Below, piece by piece: positions 38,928 through 48,210 of a DNA stretch of 64,000 bases. The notes below the pieces were generated by a model. That model searched no databases. It had not been told where the DNA came from and saw only the letters and a program-made list of their open reading frames with translations. The DNA is from VAZQ01 sp963827585. GTDB lineage: Bacteria > Pseudomonadota > Alphaproteobacteria > Rhizobiales > Xanthobacteraceae. The stretch covers positions 124,001-188,000 of the forward strand of contig CAWHCK010000047.1 in the NCBI GenBank assembly GCA_963827585.1, in the 5' to 3' direction. Positions within the stretch are counted from its first letter, which is position 1. Each line of letters starts with the position of its first letter. Both the position numbers and the translations under genes were made by a program.

Positions 38928-39080
38928 CGGTTGTCATCGTCCGCGAAAGCGGACGATCCAGTAACCACTGGAGTTGAGTTAGAGGCACGCTTCGGCCGCT
39001 ATGGCCCCTCTACGGGTTACTGGATGCCCGCTTTCGCGGGCATGACAACGGAGAAAGTTCGCAGGCGTGACCACGGGCAG
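38928..39080. repeat. Interspersed palindromic repeat, copy B
   Basis: It begins AAGGTTCCCTCGG and contains GTCATCGTCCGCGAAAGCGG, ACGCTTCGGCCGC and a mirrored CGCTTTCGCGGGCATGACAA. The same block order and most bases are found in copy A at 33069-33233. It lies between the plus-strand dioxygenase and the minus-strand crotonase gene and may serve as the end for both. Confidence 0.8.
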
Positions 39081-39105
39081 ACTATGTTTCCGGTTGCTGC
39101 GTCCG

Positions 39106-39849
39106 CTACTTGTGTCCCTGCGGCAGCATTTCGCTCGACGAATTGATCACCGCGTGGATGCTGCGCGCGTACTCGACCGCGCCGGTCACGTCCATGTCGA
39201 GCGCGGCGCGTGCATAGTCCTTGCAGCCGACCCGCGCCGGCCGCGGCGCCCGCATGATCTGCGCACACAGGGCCTCGACCGCCGCGTCGAGCTCGGCGGC
39301 CGGGAACACCTCGCTCACGATGCCGGCTTCGCGCGCCCGCGCCGCGCTCACCACCGCCGTCGACCAGACCAGATAGGTCAAGGCCTTGCGCGGCACGCGG
39401 TCGACCAGCGCCGACATCACCATGGTCGGCATGATGTTGTGCGCCATTTCGGGAACCTGAAACTTGGCGGTGTCGGCAGCCAGCGTGATGTCGCAGACGG
39501 CGGCGATGGCGCAGCCGAAGCCGAAGGCGCGCCCCCGCACCACGCCGATGACCGGAATGTCGCAGCGCCGGAAGGCGCCGTAGCAGTTGAACACCACGTC
39601 GTTGCGGCGGCGCAGCTCGAACGCTTCCGGCGGCGCGCCGGGCGGGCGTTTGCCCATGGTTTCGCGGCCGACGCAGAAATCCTCGCCCGCGGCGCGCAGC
39701 ACCACGATTTCGGAGCTTTCTCCGGCGCCGAGCAGGAGCTTCGCCAATTCGACCGCCATCGCGTCGGAGGCGGCGTTTCCGACCTGTGGGCGATTGAGCG
39801 TGATTTCCAGCACCGGGCCTTTGCGGGCGGTGAGAATTTCGTTCGACAT
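39106..39849 (-). CDS. Enoyl-CoA hydratase/isomerase (crotonase) family protein
   Basis: The 247-residue product has the crotonase pattern PVIGVVRGRAFGFGCAIAAVCD and PEMAHNIMPTMVM. The glutamate normally found after GGGC in hydratases is alanine here (GFGCAIA), while the second acidic position (PEM) is kept. A classical hydratase reaction is therefore doubtful, and isomerase, hydrolase or lyase activity is possible. It acts on CoA thioesters. It diverges from the thioesterase at 40064. Confidence 0.85.
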   Translation of the reverse strand: MSNEILTARKGPVLEITLNRPQVGNAASDAMAVELAKLLLGAGESSEIVVLRAAGEDFCVGRETMGKRPPGAPPEAFELRRRNDVVFNCYGAFRRCDIPVIGVVRGRAFGFGCAIAAVCDITLAADTAKFQVPEMAHNIMPTMVMSALVDRVPRKALTYLVWSTAVVSAARAREAGIVSEVFPAAELDAAVEALCAQIMRAPRPARVGCKDYARAALDMDVTGAVEYARSIHAVINSSSEMLPQGHK

Positions 39850-40063
39850 GCATGTCCCTCCAAAGCGATTTCCGGGAAGGAGCGAGCCCTGGACATCCGG
39901 AGCGGAAACGGGCCCGCCATGGAAGACGCGTCAACTCCATAAGCGAGAGCGCGCTTCGTTTCCAGCGCCGGGTTATGCTTTTCGTTGTCGTTTCGGCACT
40001 GCTACGATACCGGCGATCGGCTTTGGCCCGGAAATGGCACCCGGAAATGGCAGAAGGATCTCC

Positions 40064-40465
40064 ATGCACGCCTCCGACACGTCCGCGCAGCCACCTCGGG
40101 AGGAGCCGGCGCTGCGCGCCATTGCGATGCCCGCGGATGCCAACCCGCACGGAGATATCTTCGGCGGCTGGCTGTTGTCGCAGATGGATCTCGCCGGCAC
40201 CATGGCCGCTACGCGCCGCGCCAAGGGCCGGACCGTCACCGTGGCGATCACCGCCATGACCTTTCACCGCCCGGTGTTCATCGGCGACGAGGTGAGCTGC
40301 TATGCCAAGATCATCAAGGTCGGCAGAACATCGATCACCGTGAAGGTCGAGAGCTGGGTTCGCCGCGGCATCGGCGACGAGCAGATCGAGGTGACCGAGG
40401 GCATCTTCACCTACGTGGCCGTGGGCGACGACCGCAAGCCGTGCCCGGTACCGCCCGAAGGTTGA
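40064..40465 (+). CDS. Hotdog-fold acyl-CoA thioesterase, YciA-like
   Basis: The 133-residue product has ANPHGDIFGGWLLSQMDLAG, with the conserved HGxxFGG and following Asp of the YciA/BACH-type thioesterases, and FHRPVFIGDEV for the second strand. It hydrolyses acyl-CoAs to free acids in the cytoplasm. A GAAGGA site lies upstream of 40064. It is single in its unit, converging on the Sel1 gene. Confidence 0.9.
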   Translation: MHASDTSAQPPREEPALRAIAMPADANPHGDIFGGWLLSQMDLAGTMAATRRAKGRTVTVAITAMTFHRPVFIGDEVSCYAKIIKVGRTSITVKVESWVRRGIGDEQIEVTEGIFTYVAVGDDRKPCPVPPEG

Positions 40466-40480
40466 CGGAGGTGCTCTAAA

Positions 40481-41338
40481 TTAGAAGCAAAGGTGCGTCA
40501 CGACGTTTCCGCGCTTGTCTTTGATCACGACGGGACATTCCGCACGCTTGAGCGCGGCCTTGGCATCTTCATTACCGAGCGCCGCGGCTTTCTCGTAATA
40601 CGCTTTGGCGGCGCTTGCATCCTGCGGTCCGCCGCGCCCGCTTTGCGCAAATGCACCCATGCGCTCCAACGCCCCGGGGTGGCTCTGCGTCGCCGCCTTT
40701 TCGAACAACGCCCGCGCGGCAACATCGTCCTTCGGCCCGCCGATGCCCTCCGCAGTCATCATTCCGAGCTGATACTGCGCCTCTGCTGAATTCGTCTCCG
40801 CCGCTTTCGCAAGCAAGGCTCTCGCCTTGACGGGGTCCGGCGATGCGCCGCCGCTCTCGTCGAGGGCCGCGAGATTGGTGGCGCCGCGGGGATTGCCGCC
40901 CGCGGCGGCGCGCTCGAACAGCTTGCGCGCCTGGGCTTCGTCCTTGGCAACGCCGGACCCGCTCGCGAGCAGCACGCCGAGCTCGACCATGGCGGACGTG
41001 CTTCCCTTGTCGGCCGCCTTGCGATAGGCGCTCACGGCGTCCGGCAATTGTTGATTGGCTGCGTAGGCACGACCGAGCTGGTAAAGCGCCCGCCGTGATG
41101 CCGCCGCCGCGACCTTGCAAAACTTGATCGCCGTCGCGAGATCGGACTGGGCGATGTCGGCAGTGCCCTTGACGTCCTTCGGCTTGTCCGGGTCGGTGGG
41201 ATCGGCGGCGAGCCGGTCGCACAGCACGAGATCGGCCGATTGCGCGTGGGCCGGGGAATGAACAGAGGCGGGGCTTGGCGCCAACAGCCCGATGCCCAAG
41301 CCGCAAGCGATCGCAACTGCACCGGATCGTTTCATCAT
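40481..41338 (-). CDS. Exported Sel1/TPR-repeat protein
   Basis: The 285-residue product has a signal peptide (AVAIACGLGIGLLAPSPA, then HSPAHA). It has at least five Sel1-like repeats (for example ALYQLGRAYAANQQLPDAVS, AMVELGVLLASGSGVAKDEA, AQYQLGMMTAEGIG), each giving a helical pair. Such proteins scaffold complexes in the envelope. Cysteines flank the repeat block (LVLCDRL near the start, AECPVVI and HLCF at the end). No partner is identifiable. Confidence 0.85.
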   Translation of the reverse strand: MMKRSGAVAIACGLGIGLLAPSPASVHSPAHAQSADLVLCDRLAADPTDPDKPKDVKGTADIAQSDLATAIKFCKVAAAASRRALYQLGRAYAANQQLPDAVSAYRKAADKGSTSAMVELGVLLASGSGVAKDEAQARKLFERAAAGGNPRGATNLAALDESGGASPDPVKARALLAKAAETNSAEAQYQLGMMTAEGIGGPKDDVAARALFEKAATQSHPGALERMGAFAQSGRGGPQDASAAKAYYEKAAALGNEDAKAALKRAECPVVIKDKRGNVVTHLCF

Positions 41339-41549
41339 GATCGCATGTCGGCTTCTGGCAGGACGCTTTACTGCGGCGAAATGAGCTTACTGCCGCCGAC
41401 CCGGGGCCGGCAAGCGGCGCTTCATCGACGAACCGGATGTGCTCGCGACGAGCCTGTGTCAGTTTGACCCCGATCCGATGCGTTTGTCCGTCTTGCGGGA
41501 AAACGGTACATGCGCGAATACTCTCGTCAATCTTGGGAGGAGACAACAC

Positions 41550-42524
41550 ATGGACCGCCGTCGTTTCGTCATCGGCACCGCCGCGACCGCGCTCGCGGCC
41601 GGACCGGCCTTCGCGCAGGAGGCGTTTCCCTCGCATGCGATCACCATCATCAACGCGTTTCCGCCCGGCGGCCTCAACGATATCGTGACGCGGCCGCTGG
41701 CCACGGCCATGGAGCCGGTCCTCAAGCAGCCGGTCGTGGTCGAGACCAAGGCCGGCGCCGCCGGGCAGGTCGGCGCGCAGGTCGCAGCGTCCGCCAAGCC
41801 CGACGGATATACGTTGCTGTCGCACAATACCGGGATCTCCGGTTACGCCGAGGTCGACAAGCTGTTCGGCCGTCCCCCCAAGACCACCCGCGCCCACTTC
41901 ATCCCGCTCGCGCGCGTGGTTGCGGATCCGGTCCTGTTCCTCGTCAACGACCAGCAGCCCTACAAGACGCTCAACGAGTTCATCGCGGGTGCCAAGGCGC
42001 AACCGGACACGCTCGTCTTCAGTTCGGGCGGGCTCTATGGCGCCTCCCACCTGCCGCTGGCGTATCTGGAAAAGGCGACGGGCCCGTTGCGGCTGCGGCA
42101 TCTCCCGACCAATGGCGGCGGTCCGGCCATCGTCGCCATCCTCGGCAACAATGCCCAGGTCACGACGCAAACGGTGTCGGCCACGCTGGCGCATGTCAGG
42201 GCGGGCAAGCTGCGCCCGCTCGCCATCTTCAGCGCGACGCGCTCGAAGGTGCTGCCCGATGTGCCCACCCTCAAGGAACTCGGCTTCGACGTCGAATACT
42301 ATCTCTGGGTCGGGATATTCGCGCCGCGCGGCACGCCGCCGGAGATCGTGACGACGCTGCGCGCCGCCATCGGCAAGGCGGCGCAATCGGATCAATTCAG
42401 GGCGGCGCTCGCCAATGCCGGTCAGGAGCTCGCCTATCTCGACGGGCCGGACTTCCAGAAATTCTGGGACATCGACGGCCAGCGCACCGACGAGGCGGTG
42501 ATCTCGATCGGCCGCCAAGGATAG
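41550..42524 (+). CDS. Bug/TctC-family periplasmic receptor, Tat-like signal
   Basis: The 324-residue intact product begins MDRRRFVIGTAATALAAGPAFA, with a twin-arginine-like start (RRxF) suggesting Tat export. Ligand-loop segments are INAFPPGGLNDIVTRPLA, SAKPDGYTLLSHNT and GGPAIVAILGNNAQVTTQ, and the C-terminus has IFAPRGTPPEIVTTLRAA. It binds an organic acid in the periplasm. A strong GGGAGGAGA site precedes the ATG. No TctA/TctB carrier genes are in the window. Remnants of the same C-terminal motif lie at 44847 and 58046. Confidence 0.9.
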   Translation: MDRRRFVIGTAATALAAGPAFAQEAFPSHAITIINAFPPGGLNDIVTRPLATAMEPVLKQPVVVETKAGAAGQVGAQVAASAKPDGYTLLSHNTGISGYAEVDKLFGRPPKTTRAHFIPLARVVADPVLFLVNDQQPYKTLNEFIAGAKAQPDTLVFSSGGLYGASHLPLAYLEKATGPLRLRHLPTNGGGPAIVAILGNNAQVTTQTVSATLAHVRAGKLRPLAIFSATRSKVLPDVPTLKELGFDVEYYLWVGIFAPRGTPPEIVTTLRAAIGKAAQSDQFRAALANAGQELAYLDGPDFQKFWDIDGQRTDEAVISIGRQG

Positions 42525-42694
42525 CTTGCTCGGCTGCGGCGACGCTCCTGGTTCGCGACACTGCACAGCTCAGCAGGCGCAAAAGACCTTAGTTGATCGA
42601 TCGCGGCGGGAGCGGGGCCTCCTTTGCCCGTGTCCACCCTCAAATTGGGGGTCTCATCATCTTGCTCGGGAAGTGTGGCCGATATGCCTCAAAA

Positions 42695-42724
42695 ACGGCG
42701 ATGGCCGTGACAAGCACGGCCATC
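42695..42724 (-). terminator. Rho-independent terminator of the L,D-transpeptidase gene
   Basis: GATGGCCGTG (42700-42709) and CACGGCCATC (42715-42724) form a perfect 10-base stem with a 5-base loop. Read on the minus strand the stem is followed by GCCGTTTTT, a proper T-run. It lies 50 bases after the stop of the minus-strand gene ending at 42774. Confidence 0.8.
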
Positions 42725-42773
42725 GAGAGAGGTCGCCCGCTGCGAAGGTTGGGCTAAGCCAACGTCCGCTTTC

Positions 42774-44486
42774 CTAGCGATAGATCGGTTGCGGGGGGAG
42801 CGGTCGCGCGTAGCCCGGCGTACCATACGTCGTCGATTGGGAGAGAGCGCCGGTACGCGCGGGGCTCGCCGGCTTGCGCGGTCCGGATCCAGCGATCTCC
42901 TGCTCTCGGCTGCGCTCCGGCGTCGGCTCGATGTTGCCGCGTTCGCTCTTGATCGCCGCCAGCGTGCGGCTGTCGAGGCCGTAAACGTCGCGCCGTAACT
43001 GCAGCTTGCCGGCAGTGTCGACGAAGGCCGTCTGATAGGTCAGGTGGACCCAGATCGTCGTCGGCTGCAGCTGAAGGTTCTGCTCGCCGGCGCCGTACAT
43101 GCGCGTGATCCTCTCCGCCGTCCAGCGCTCGGCCGGCCGCGCGATGTTGAGGAGAACCTCGGCGTATTTGGCCGGATCCTGCACGCGCATGCAGCCGTGG
43201 CTGTAGGCGCGAACCTCATGCGCAAAATAATGCTTGTCCGGCGTGTCGTGCTGGAAGACCGAGAAGCGGTTGTTGAAATTGAACCGAACCCGTCCGAGCG
43301 CATTGCCGGCGCCCGGCGGCTGCGTGATCGTGACGCCGCCGCCATTGTAGCTCACGCGCAAGCCCATGCGCTCGAGCACCGTCGGATCCTGCGCCAGCGC
43401 CGGCAGGTATTCGTTGCGCACGATCGACTGCGGCACGGTCCAGGTCGGGTTGACGGTGATGTGCTTCATCGTCTCGCTCAGCAGCGGCGTTGCCATGCTG
43501 GGCTTGCCGATCACGACGCGGGTGGTCCACACCTGGGCGCCGTTGTGCATCACCTTGAGCGTGAAGTCCGGCTGGTTGACCATCGCGTAGGCGTTCCCGA
43601 GGTCGCGCTGATACCAACGCCAGCGCTCCATGTTCGCGACGATGGTCTCGATCTGTCTGGCAACGTCGCTCTTCGGAGCGCCCGACTTGCCGCGCACCTC
43701 CGCGAGCATCGCCTTGAGCTTGCGATAGGGCTCGTGCTGAGGGCTGAAGAGGTCGAGGGCTTTGCCCGCATCCGCGGCATCCGCGATGCTGCTGAGGATT
43801 TCCGCGGGTTCGGGCGCCGCCTGCGGCAGCTCGACGTTGCGGCTCACGCGGGTGTAGGGAAAACGCCCGGCCTGCACGTGGCGTGCATAGGTGAGCACGG
43901 CGCGCGTGAGCTTGAGCTCGGCCTCGGCCAGCGCATCGGGATCGAGGCCGGCGAAACTCGGTGTCTTGTACTCGCCGGGCTCGAGGCCGTCGGCATCGGC
44001 GTTCTTCAGGCGCGCGACGACCGCTCCGGCCCGCGCAGTCTCGACGCCCTTCTCGAGCCAGAGCGGCGCGAGATTGCGGTTCTGGTAGAACGCCTCGATC
44101 GCTGCGCGCTCTTTCTTGCCGGCGAAGAATTTGTCCGGCTTCGTGGCCAGGAGGTCGCGGATCTTTTCTGCAACGGCGCGATCGGCGGGATCGAGCGATG
44201 CCAGCGGATCAGGCGGCGCAGCCTGCTCGGTTGCGGCAGTCTGCTCGGTTGACGTCGCCGGCTCGGCGGACGTGCCGTTGGAGATCGCCCGCGGCTCGTC
44301 CGCGGGCGTTGCAGTCGCCGGGGCGGTTTGCGGTGAAGCCTGCTCAACGAGTGCCGCGGCTGGTGCGGCCACGGGTGCGGCGGCGAGCGGATTGTCGTTC
44401 TTCGCCATGCCGACGAGCGGGATGGCAAGGATCAAGGCGAGCGCCGTGCTCGCCAGGATGACGCGGTTGTAGCGTGGGTTGTGCAT
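42774..44486 (-). CDS. L,D-transpeptidase, YcbB/LdtD type
   Basis: The 570-residue product has an N-terminal membrane anchor or signal segment (VILASTALALILAIPLVG) and an alanine/threonine-rich linker (about 30-90). A scaffold domain with IRDLLATKPDKFFAGKKE and the NRNLAPLWLEKG segment follows. The YkuD catalytic domain has HYFAHEVRAYSHGCMRV with the active cysteine in SHGCMR. It crosslinks peptidoglycan by 3-3 bonds in the periplasm. A proline/tyrosine-rich tail ends the protein. It is followed by a clear terminator. Confidence 0.9.
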   Translation of the reverse strand: MHNPRYNRVILASTALALILAIPLVGMAKNDNPLAAAPVAAPAAALVEQASPQTAPATATPADEPRAISNGTSAEPATSTEQTAATEQAAPPDPLASLDPADRAVAEKIRDLLATKPDKFFAGKKERAAIEAFYQNRNLAPLWLEKGVETARAGAVVARLKNADADGLEPGEYKTPSFAGLDPDALAEAELKLTRAVLTYARHVQAGRFPYTRVSRNVELPQAAPEPAEILSSIADAADAGKALDLFSPQHEPYRKLKAMLAEVRGKSGAPKSDVARQIETIVANMERWRWYQRDLGNAYAMVNQPDFTLKVMHNGAQVWTTRVVIGKPSMATPLLSETMKHITVNPTWTVPQSIVRNEYLPALAQDPTVLERMGLRVSYNGGGVTITQPPGAGNALGRVRFNFNNRFSVFQHDTPDKHYFAHEVRAYSHGCMRVQDPAKYAEVLLNIARPAERWTAERITRMYGAGEQNLQLQPTTIWVHLTYQTAFVDTAGKLQLRRDVYGLDSRTLAAIKSERGNIEPTPERSREQEIAGSGPRKPASPARTGALSQSTTYGTPGYARPLPPQPIYR

Positions 44487-44565
44487 AGGAAATTCTCCCC
44501 AAGGTTTTCACGCTGGCCCGCGGCGGGCCGCCGTCCGCGCTCGCATCACGGGCGAGCCGGAGGCG

Positions 44566-44682
44566 TCAGAAGCCGCTGAATGCCAGGACGGAAACGGCGC
44601 TGATTCCGATCAGGAGCGCCGTGAGCGAACCAAGATCGAAGTCGAGCCAGAGCACACGTTTGGCGTGCATGATGCCCCCCAT
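44566..44682 (-). CDS. Possible small single-pass membrane protein (34-38 residues)
   Basis: An ATG at 44682 (MGGIMHAKR) or 44670 (MHAKRVLW) opens a short frame ending TGA at 44568-44566. The peptide has a basic start, LDFDLG, then one hydrophobic stretch SLTALLIGISAVSVLAFSGF. That fits a one-span small membrane protein. It lies 79 bases upstream of the L,D-transpeptidase on the same strand and may share its promoter. A G-rich run before 44670 could serve as ribosome site. Homologs would be needed to confirm it. Confidence 0.4.
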   Translation of the reverse strand: MGGIMHAKRVLWLDFDLGSLTALLIGISAVSVLAFSGF

Positions 44683-44846
44683 CGAACCGCCTTTTGCCAA
44701 CTGATCCCCGGCAAAGGCTCTCAAGTCATTAGTCGCGCTGGGGGTGGGATTGGTTCAAATGGCCCCGTGGGGGCCGCGAGCTCGCCATTTTCGGTGACAC
44801 CCCTCGAAGGTGTTGCCCGATGCGGACGCTCACGGAGCCCGGCTTA

Positions 44847-44906
44847 GTCCAGGTCTGGATATTCGCACCGCGAGGCATGCCGCCGGATGTGATGACGACG
44901 ATACGC
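44847..44906 (+). pseudogene. Remnant of a Bug-receptor C-terminus (left flank of the giant-gene cluster)
   Basis: Twenty codons read VQVWIFAPRGMPPDVMTTIR, closely matching the IFAPRGTPPEIVTTLRAA segment of the intact receptor at 41550. The frame has no receptor-like sequence before or after. The rest of the gap from 44683 to 45213 (531 bases) holds nothing else I can recognise. Confidence 0.5.
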
Positions 44907-45213
44907 CTGCTGCCAGCGAAATGCGGTCATCGGGTGAGTCTTGTTCGGACAGTTTCGGTAGTGAATGACGCATTCGAGACGCTCCAATCACGTCGAGCAT
45001 CCGCGTGAGCTCGCCATGAAACCCCTTCCACGGGCAGGCGAGGTCCTGTAGCCTGTAATAGGCCCACCTCTGTGCGGAAGGCGGGCCGCCACTGCTCTGC
45101 ATTCGTCTTGACGAGTTTTGTTCTCGCGAACGCGCGCGCGACATGCGCGACGCGTGCCGACAATCGATGCCGGCTCCAAGCCGGCGCGGCGCGGACAGGA
45201 AGCGAGAGGACGC

Positions 45214-48210
45214 ATGGCTGCCATTGCGCCGATGGTCGCGGCCGCAGCCGCCACCCGCGTCGGGGAGACGATCGTCGTTCTTCCGGACCCCGAGCGCACA
45301 ATCACCGATCCCATTTTCCGTCCCGGCGTCGCGCGCCATCCGGCCGCAACCGTCATCCTCCTCGAGCTCCGTGCAGCGGGTGCGCAACCGCTCGTCGTGC
45401 GGGCACCGACCAGGTCCGCCGCGCGTCTCATCACCGGGATCGCGCCGCTCGGCACAACCCCGCTGACCACGCTGCTCGAACTGTCGCCGCTCCCGTTCGG
45501 CGCCGAAGCCCGGGCGTTGTTCGCGGCACTCGAAGCCGTGCCCACGTTCTACTTCGGCGTGCCGGCTCCTGCGCCCACGGACGACGAGTTCGTCGAGCTC
45601 GGCGCCCAACTGGCCTCGGTGACGGGGAGCACCTCGGTCTGGATCGGCGCGGTGTTTCCGGACACGATGACCCGCATCCCGTCCGGATGGATCGAGCGCA
45701 TCGCCGCGGCTCTCGCGAGCGTGGACCCGGGGAACACCTGGCCGTCGCAGCTCAACCTGTTCGCCCCGAATGAACGCCGCCTCATCGTGCTCGATCACGC
45801 CGGCCGCCCCGCCGGGCCGACGCAGTTCGATATCCGCCTCTCGGGAGACACGGCGCCGCGCTGGCAACGTGCGCTGCCGGCCGGCGCGTTCGATCTCGAG
45901 CCGGTGATCGCCGCGAATCCGCTCGATGGCGCGACCTCGCTCTTCACGCCGCCCGCCGGCAGTCAGTTCGAGCTGCGCGCCTCTTTCGGCGCCGGAGCGA
46001 TCCCGGTGCAATCGCTCCTCGATCGCAGCGCTGCTTCGCTCGGCGACGGCTACCTCGGGATTCCGCCGTCAACCGGCGCGGCCCGGTTGCATCTGCAGAT
46101 CACCGATCTCGCGGCCTGGTATCCGCCGCCGTCGACGCCGCAGTCGATCGCACGATTTCGCGCGGGCTCGCATCTCGAGCCCCTCATCGACGGCATCCCG
46201 GCGTTCAAGCGGCTGGTGCAGGATCTGAACAATGCCGGACATCCCGGCCATGGCGCGCAGTTCACCGGCTGGGCGTTCAACCGTTTCGTGCTGGACCACG
46301 ACGACGGCCGCGACCTCGTCGAGATCGCATCGGACATTCTGCAGGGCGGGGGTGACATTCGCCTGCTCGCCACGAAATTCCTTCAGGACGAGGAGAACTT
46401 CAACTCGATCCAGGATCCCGCGGCGAAGGTCATTGCGCTCGCCGTGCTGCATGCTGGCTTTGCCGCGCATTTCTATGTGGTCGCGAAACGCCTGCGCAGC
46501 GACCGCCCGGCGTTCGTGCTGCCCATCCTGGCGGGACTCGCCGGCGTACTCACGATCGCGCTGCTCACGCCGCGCATCGAGGAGATTCTCGAATACCTCG
46601 AACCATCGGGCGAGCTGATCGACCCGATCAACGCGCTGACCACGGCCGGCCCGCTCGCCATTCACGCGCGCAATCCGGCGCGGCTGCGCGACAATCCGAT
46701 CCCGGGCGCGACCTTGCCGTCCGTGCTGGCGAGTATCATCGAGCCGATCACCGACCACGTCGGCGTCTACCATAACAAGTCGCAGCTCGTGAAATTCCAG
46801 AACACCTCGGGCGGCACCGAGCACGCGGCCTATGTCGGCGGCATCGACATCAACTTCAACCGGCTGGACACGCCGGGCCACAACGCGCCGGCGCCCTATC
46901 ACGACGTTCACTGTCGTCTCACTGGTCCCAGCGTGCAAGACGCGTGGATCTCGTTCAACGAACGCTGGGAGTTCGATCGCGTGCGCGCGGGCGGTGCGCC
47001 GCCTCCGATCCCCGCGCCCGCGCTCGCCGCGCTGGCGCTGCCCGCGGATGTCGAGCCCCACATCGTACGGGTCGGTCGCACGTATTTCGGTCCCAATCCC
47101 GTCGGCAACTCCACGCCGCTGCCGTTTTCGCCCCAGGGAGAGCGCTCCACCTACGACACGCTGCTCGCCGCGATCGATAGCGCCCGGCGCTTCATTTACA
47201 TCGAAGAGCAGTACTTCACGTCGGACGGCACGGCCGCTCCGCCCAACCCCGGCGAGGCCACCTACCACGCGGCGCTTCTGCGTGCCGCCGACCACTGCGA
47301 GCGGCTCGTCATTCTGCTGCCCTCCGAGGCGGATCAGCCGTGGAGCGAGCCGCGCCGGCGCCGGATCATCTCGGAGCTGCGCGCGGCGTGGGGCTCGCGC
47401 CTGCAGGTGGGCTTCATCCAGCGCCGGCCGTCGCTCGGTGAGGGAAGCACGCTCACGGGAGACGGCCGCACGCGCCTCCTCAGCGCCGTCGATGCCACGC
47501 AGACAAAGTTCCGCCTGGTCCCGGACGTGCGCGTGCCGAAGACGCCGTTCTGGATGTGGGTAGACGGCGAGCTGATGCTCATCCACTCCACCACGCGCCT
47601 CGAAGTCGAGGGGCAATACGTCACCGAGGTGGACGTGCTGCGTGCCCTGACGCCGAGCGACCCGACGCGCTGGTTCTCGACGCCGCGCCCCCACAAGAAA
47701 GGCGCGCCGGTCACGCATGCGCGCCTGGCCTCGATCTACGTGCACTCCAAGATGATGGTGGTGGACGATCTGTTCGTCTCCATCGGGTCCGCCAACCTCA
47801 ACCGGCGCGGCTTCTTCTACGACGGCGAGATCAACGCCTTTGCCGTTCCGCAGCGCCTGGCGGCGGCGAAGGACAATCCCGCGCGGGCGCTTCGCTGCGC
47901 GCTGTGGGCTCAGCACCTCGGCATCACGCCCGAGATGGGCCAGGCACTGTTCGGTGACGCCGTCGGCAGCGCGGATTTCCTGCTGCGCTCGGCCTGGCTC
48001 GGCAATCGCTTCACGCCGCTCGAGGCATTCGATTTGAAGGGGCAGTTCGCGCTGACCGACAACGAGCTCGCCACCGGCACCGATGCCATCGTGTTCGCGC
48101 TCAAGCTCGCCGGGCTCGCGGTGGTCGAGTCCGAAACCTTCCGGTTCTTCAACACCATTTCCGACCCGGTCAGCTTCGTGGATCCGAACCACATCTTCGA
48201 GAGGTTCTGA
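45214..48210 (+). CDS. Large phospholipase D-superfamily protein
   Basis: The 998-residue product starts after a GAGAGGA site. The second HKD motif is intact: VHSKMMVVDD with His844, Lys846 and Asp851, followed by SIGSANLNRRGF. The first motif YHNKSQLVK (His520, Lys522) lacks the aspartate, but VGGIDINFNRLDTP and YHDVHCRLTGP after it are typical of PLD halves. The first 400 residues are a beta-rich region of unknown type, and one hydrophobic stretch lies at about 430-452 (FVLPILAGLAGVLTIALL). No signal peptide is seen. It likely transfers or hydrolyses phosphodiester bonds, on lipid or nucleic acid. Its TGA overlaps the next ATG, so the genes are coupled. Confidence 0.85.
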   Translation: MAAIAPMVAAAAATRVGETIVVLPDPERTITDPIFRPGVARHPAATVILLELRAAGAQPLVVRAPTRSAARLITGIAPLGTTPLTTLLELSPLPFGAEARALFAALEAVPTFYFGVPAPAPTDDEFVELGAQLASVTGSTSVWIGAVFPDTMTRIPSGWIERIAAALASVDPGNTWPSQLNLFAPNERRLIVLDHAGRPAGPTQFDIRLSGDTAPRWQRALPAGAFDLEPVIAANPLDGATSLFTPPAGSQFELRASFGAGAIPVQSLLDRSAASLGDGYLGIPPSTGAARLHLQITDLAAWYPPPSTPQSIARFRAGSHLEPLIDGIPAFKRLVQDLNNAGHPGHGAQFTGWAFNRFVLDHDDGRDLVEIASDILQGGGDIRLLATKFLQDEENFNSIQDPAAKVIALAVLHAGFAAHFYVVAKRLRSDRPAFVLPILAGLAGVLTIALLTPRIEEILEYLEPSGELIDPINALTTAGPLAIHARNPARLRDNPIPGATLPSVLASIIEPITDHVGVYHNKSQLVKFQNTSGGTEHAAYVGGIDINFNRLDTPGHNAPAPYHDVHCRLTGPSVQDAWISFNERWEFDRVRAGGAPPPIPAPALAALALPADVEPHIVRVGRTYFGPNPVGNSTPLPFSPQGERSTYDTLLAAIDSARRFIYIEEQYFTSDGTAAPPNPGEATYHAALLRAADHCERLVILLPSEADQPWSEPRRRRIISELRAAWGSRLQVGFIQRRPSLGEGSTLTGDGRTRLLSAVDATQTKFRLVPDVRVPKTPFWMWVDGELMLIHSTTRLEVEGQYVTEVDVLRALTPSDPTRWFSTPRPHKKGAPVTHARLASIYVHSKMMVVDDLFVSIGSANLNRRGFFYDGEINAFAVPQRLAAAKDNPARALRCALWAQHLGITPEMGQALFGDAVGSADFLLRSAWLGNRFTPLEAFDLKGQFALTDNELATGTDAIVFALKLAGLAVVESETFRFFNTISDPVSFVDPNHIFERF

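Noticed and set aside
33069..39080. Palindromic repeats as insertion sequences
   Set aside because: They have no coding capacity for a transposase and no flanking target duplications that I could find by eye.
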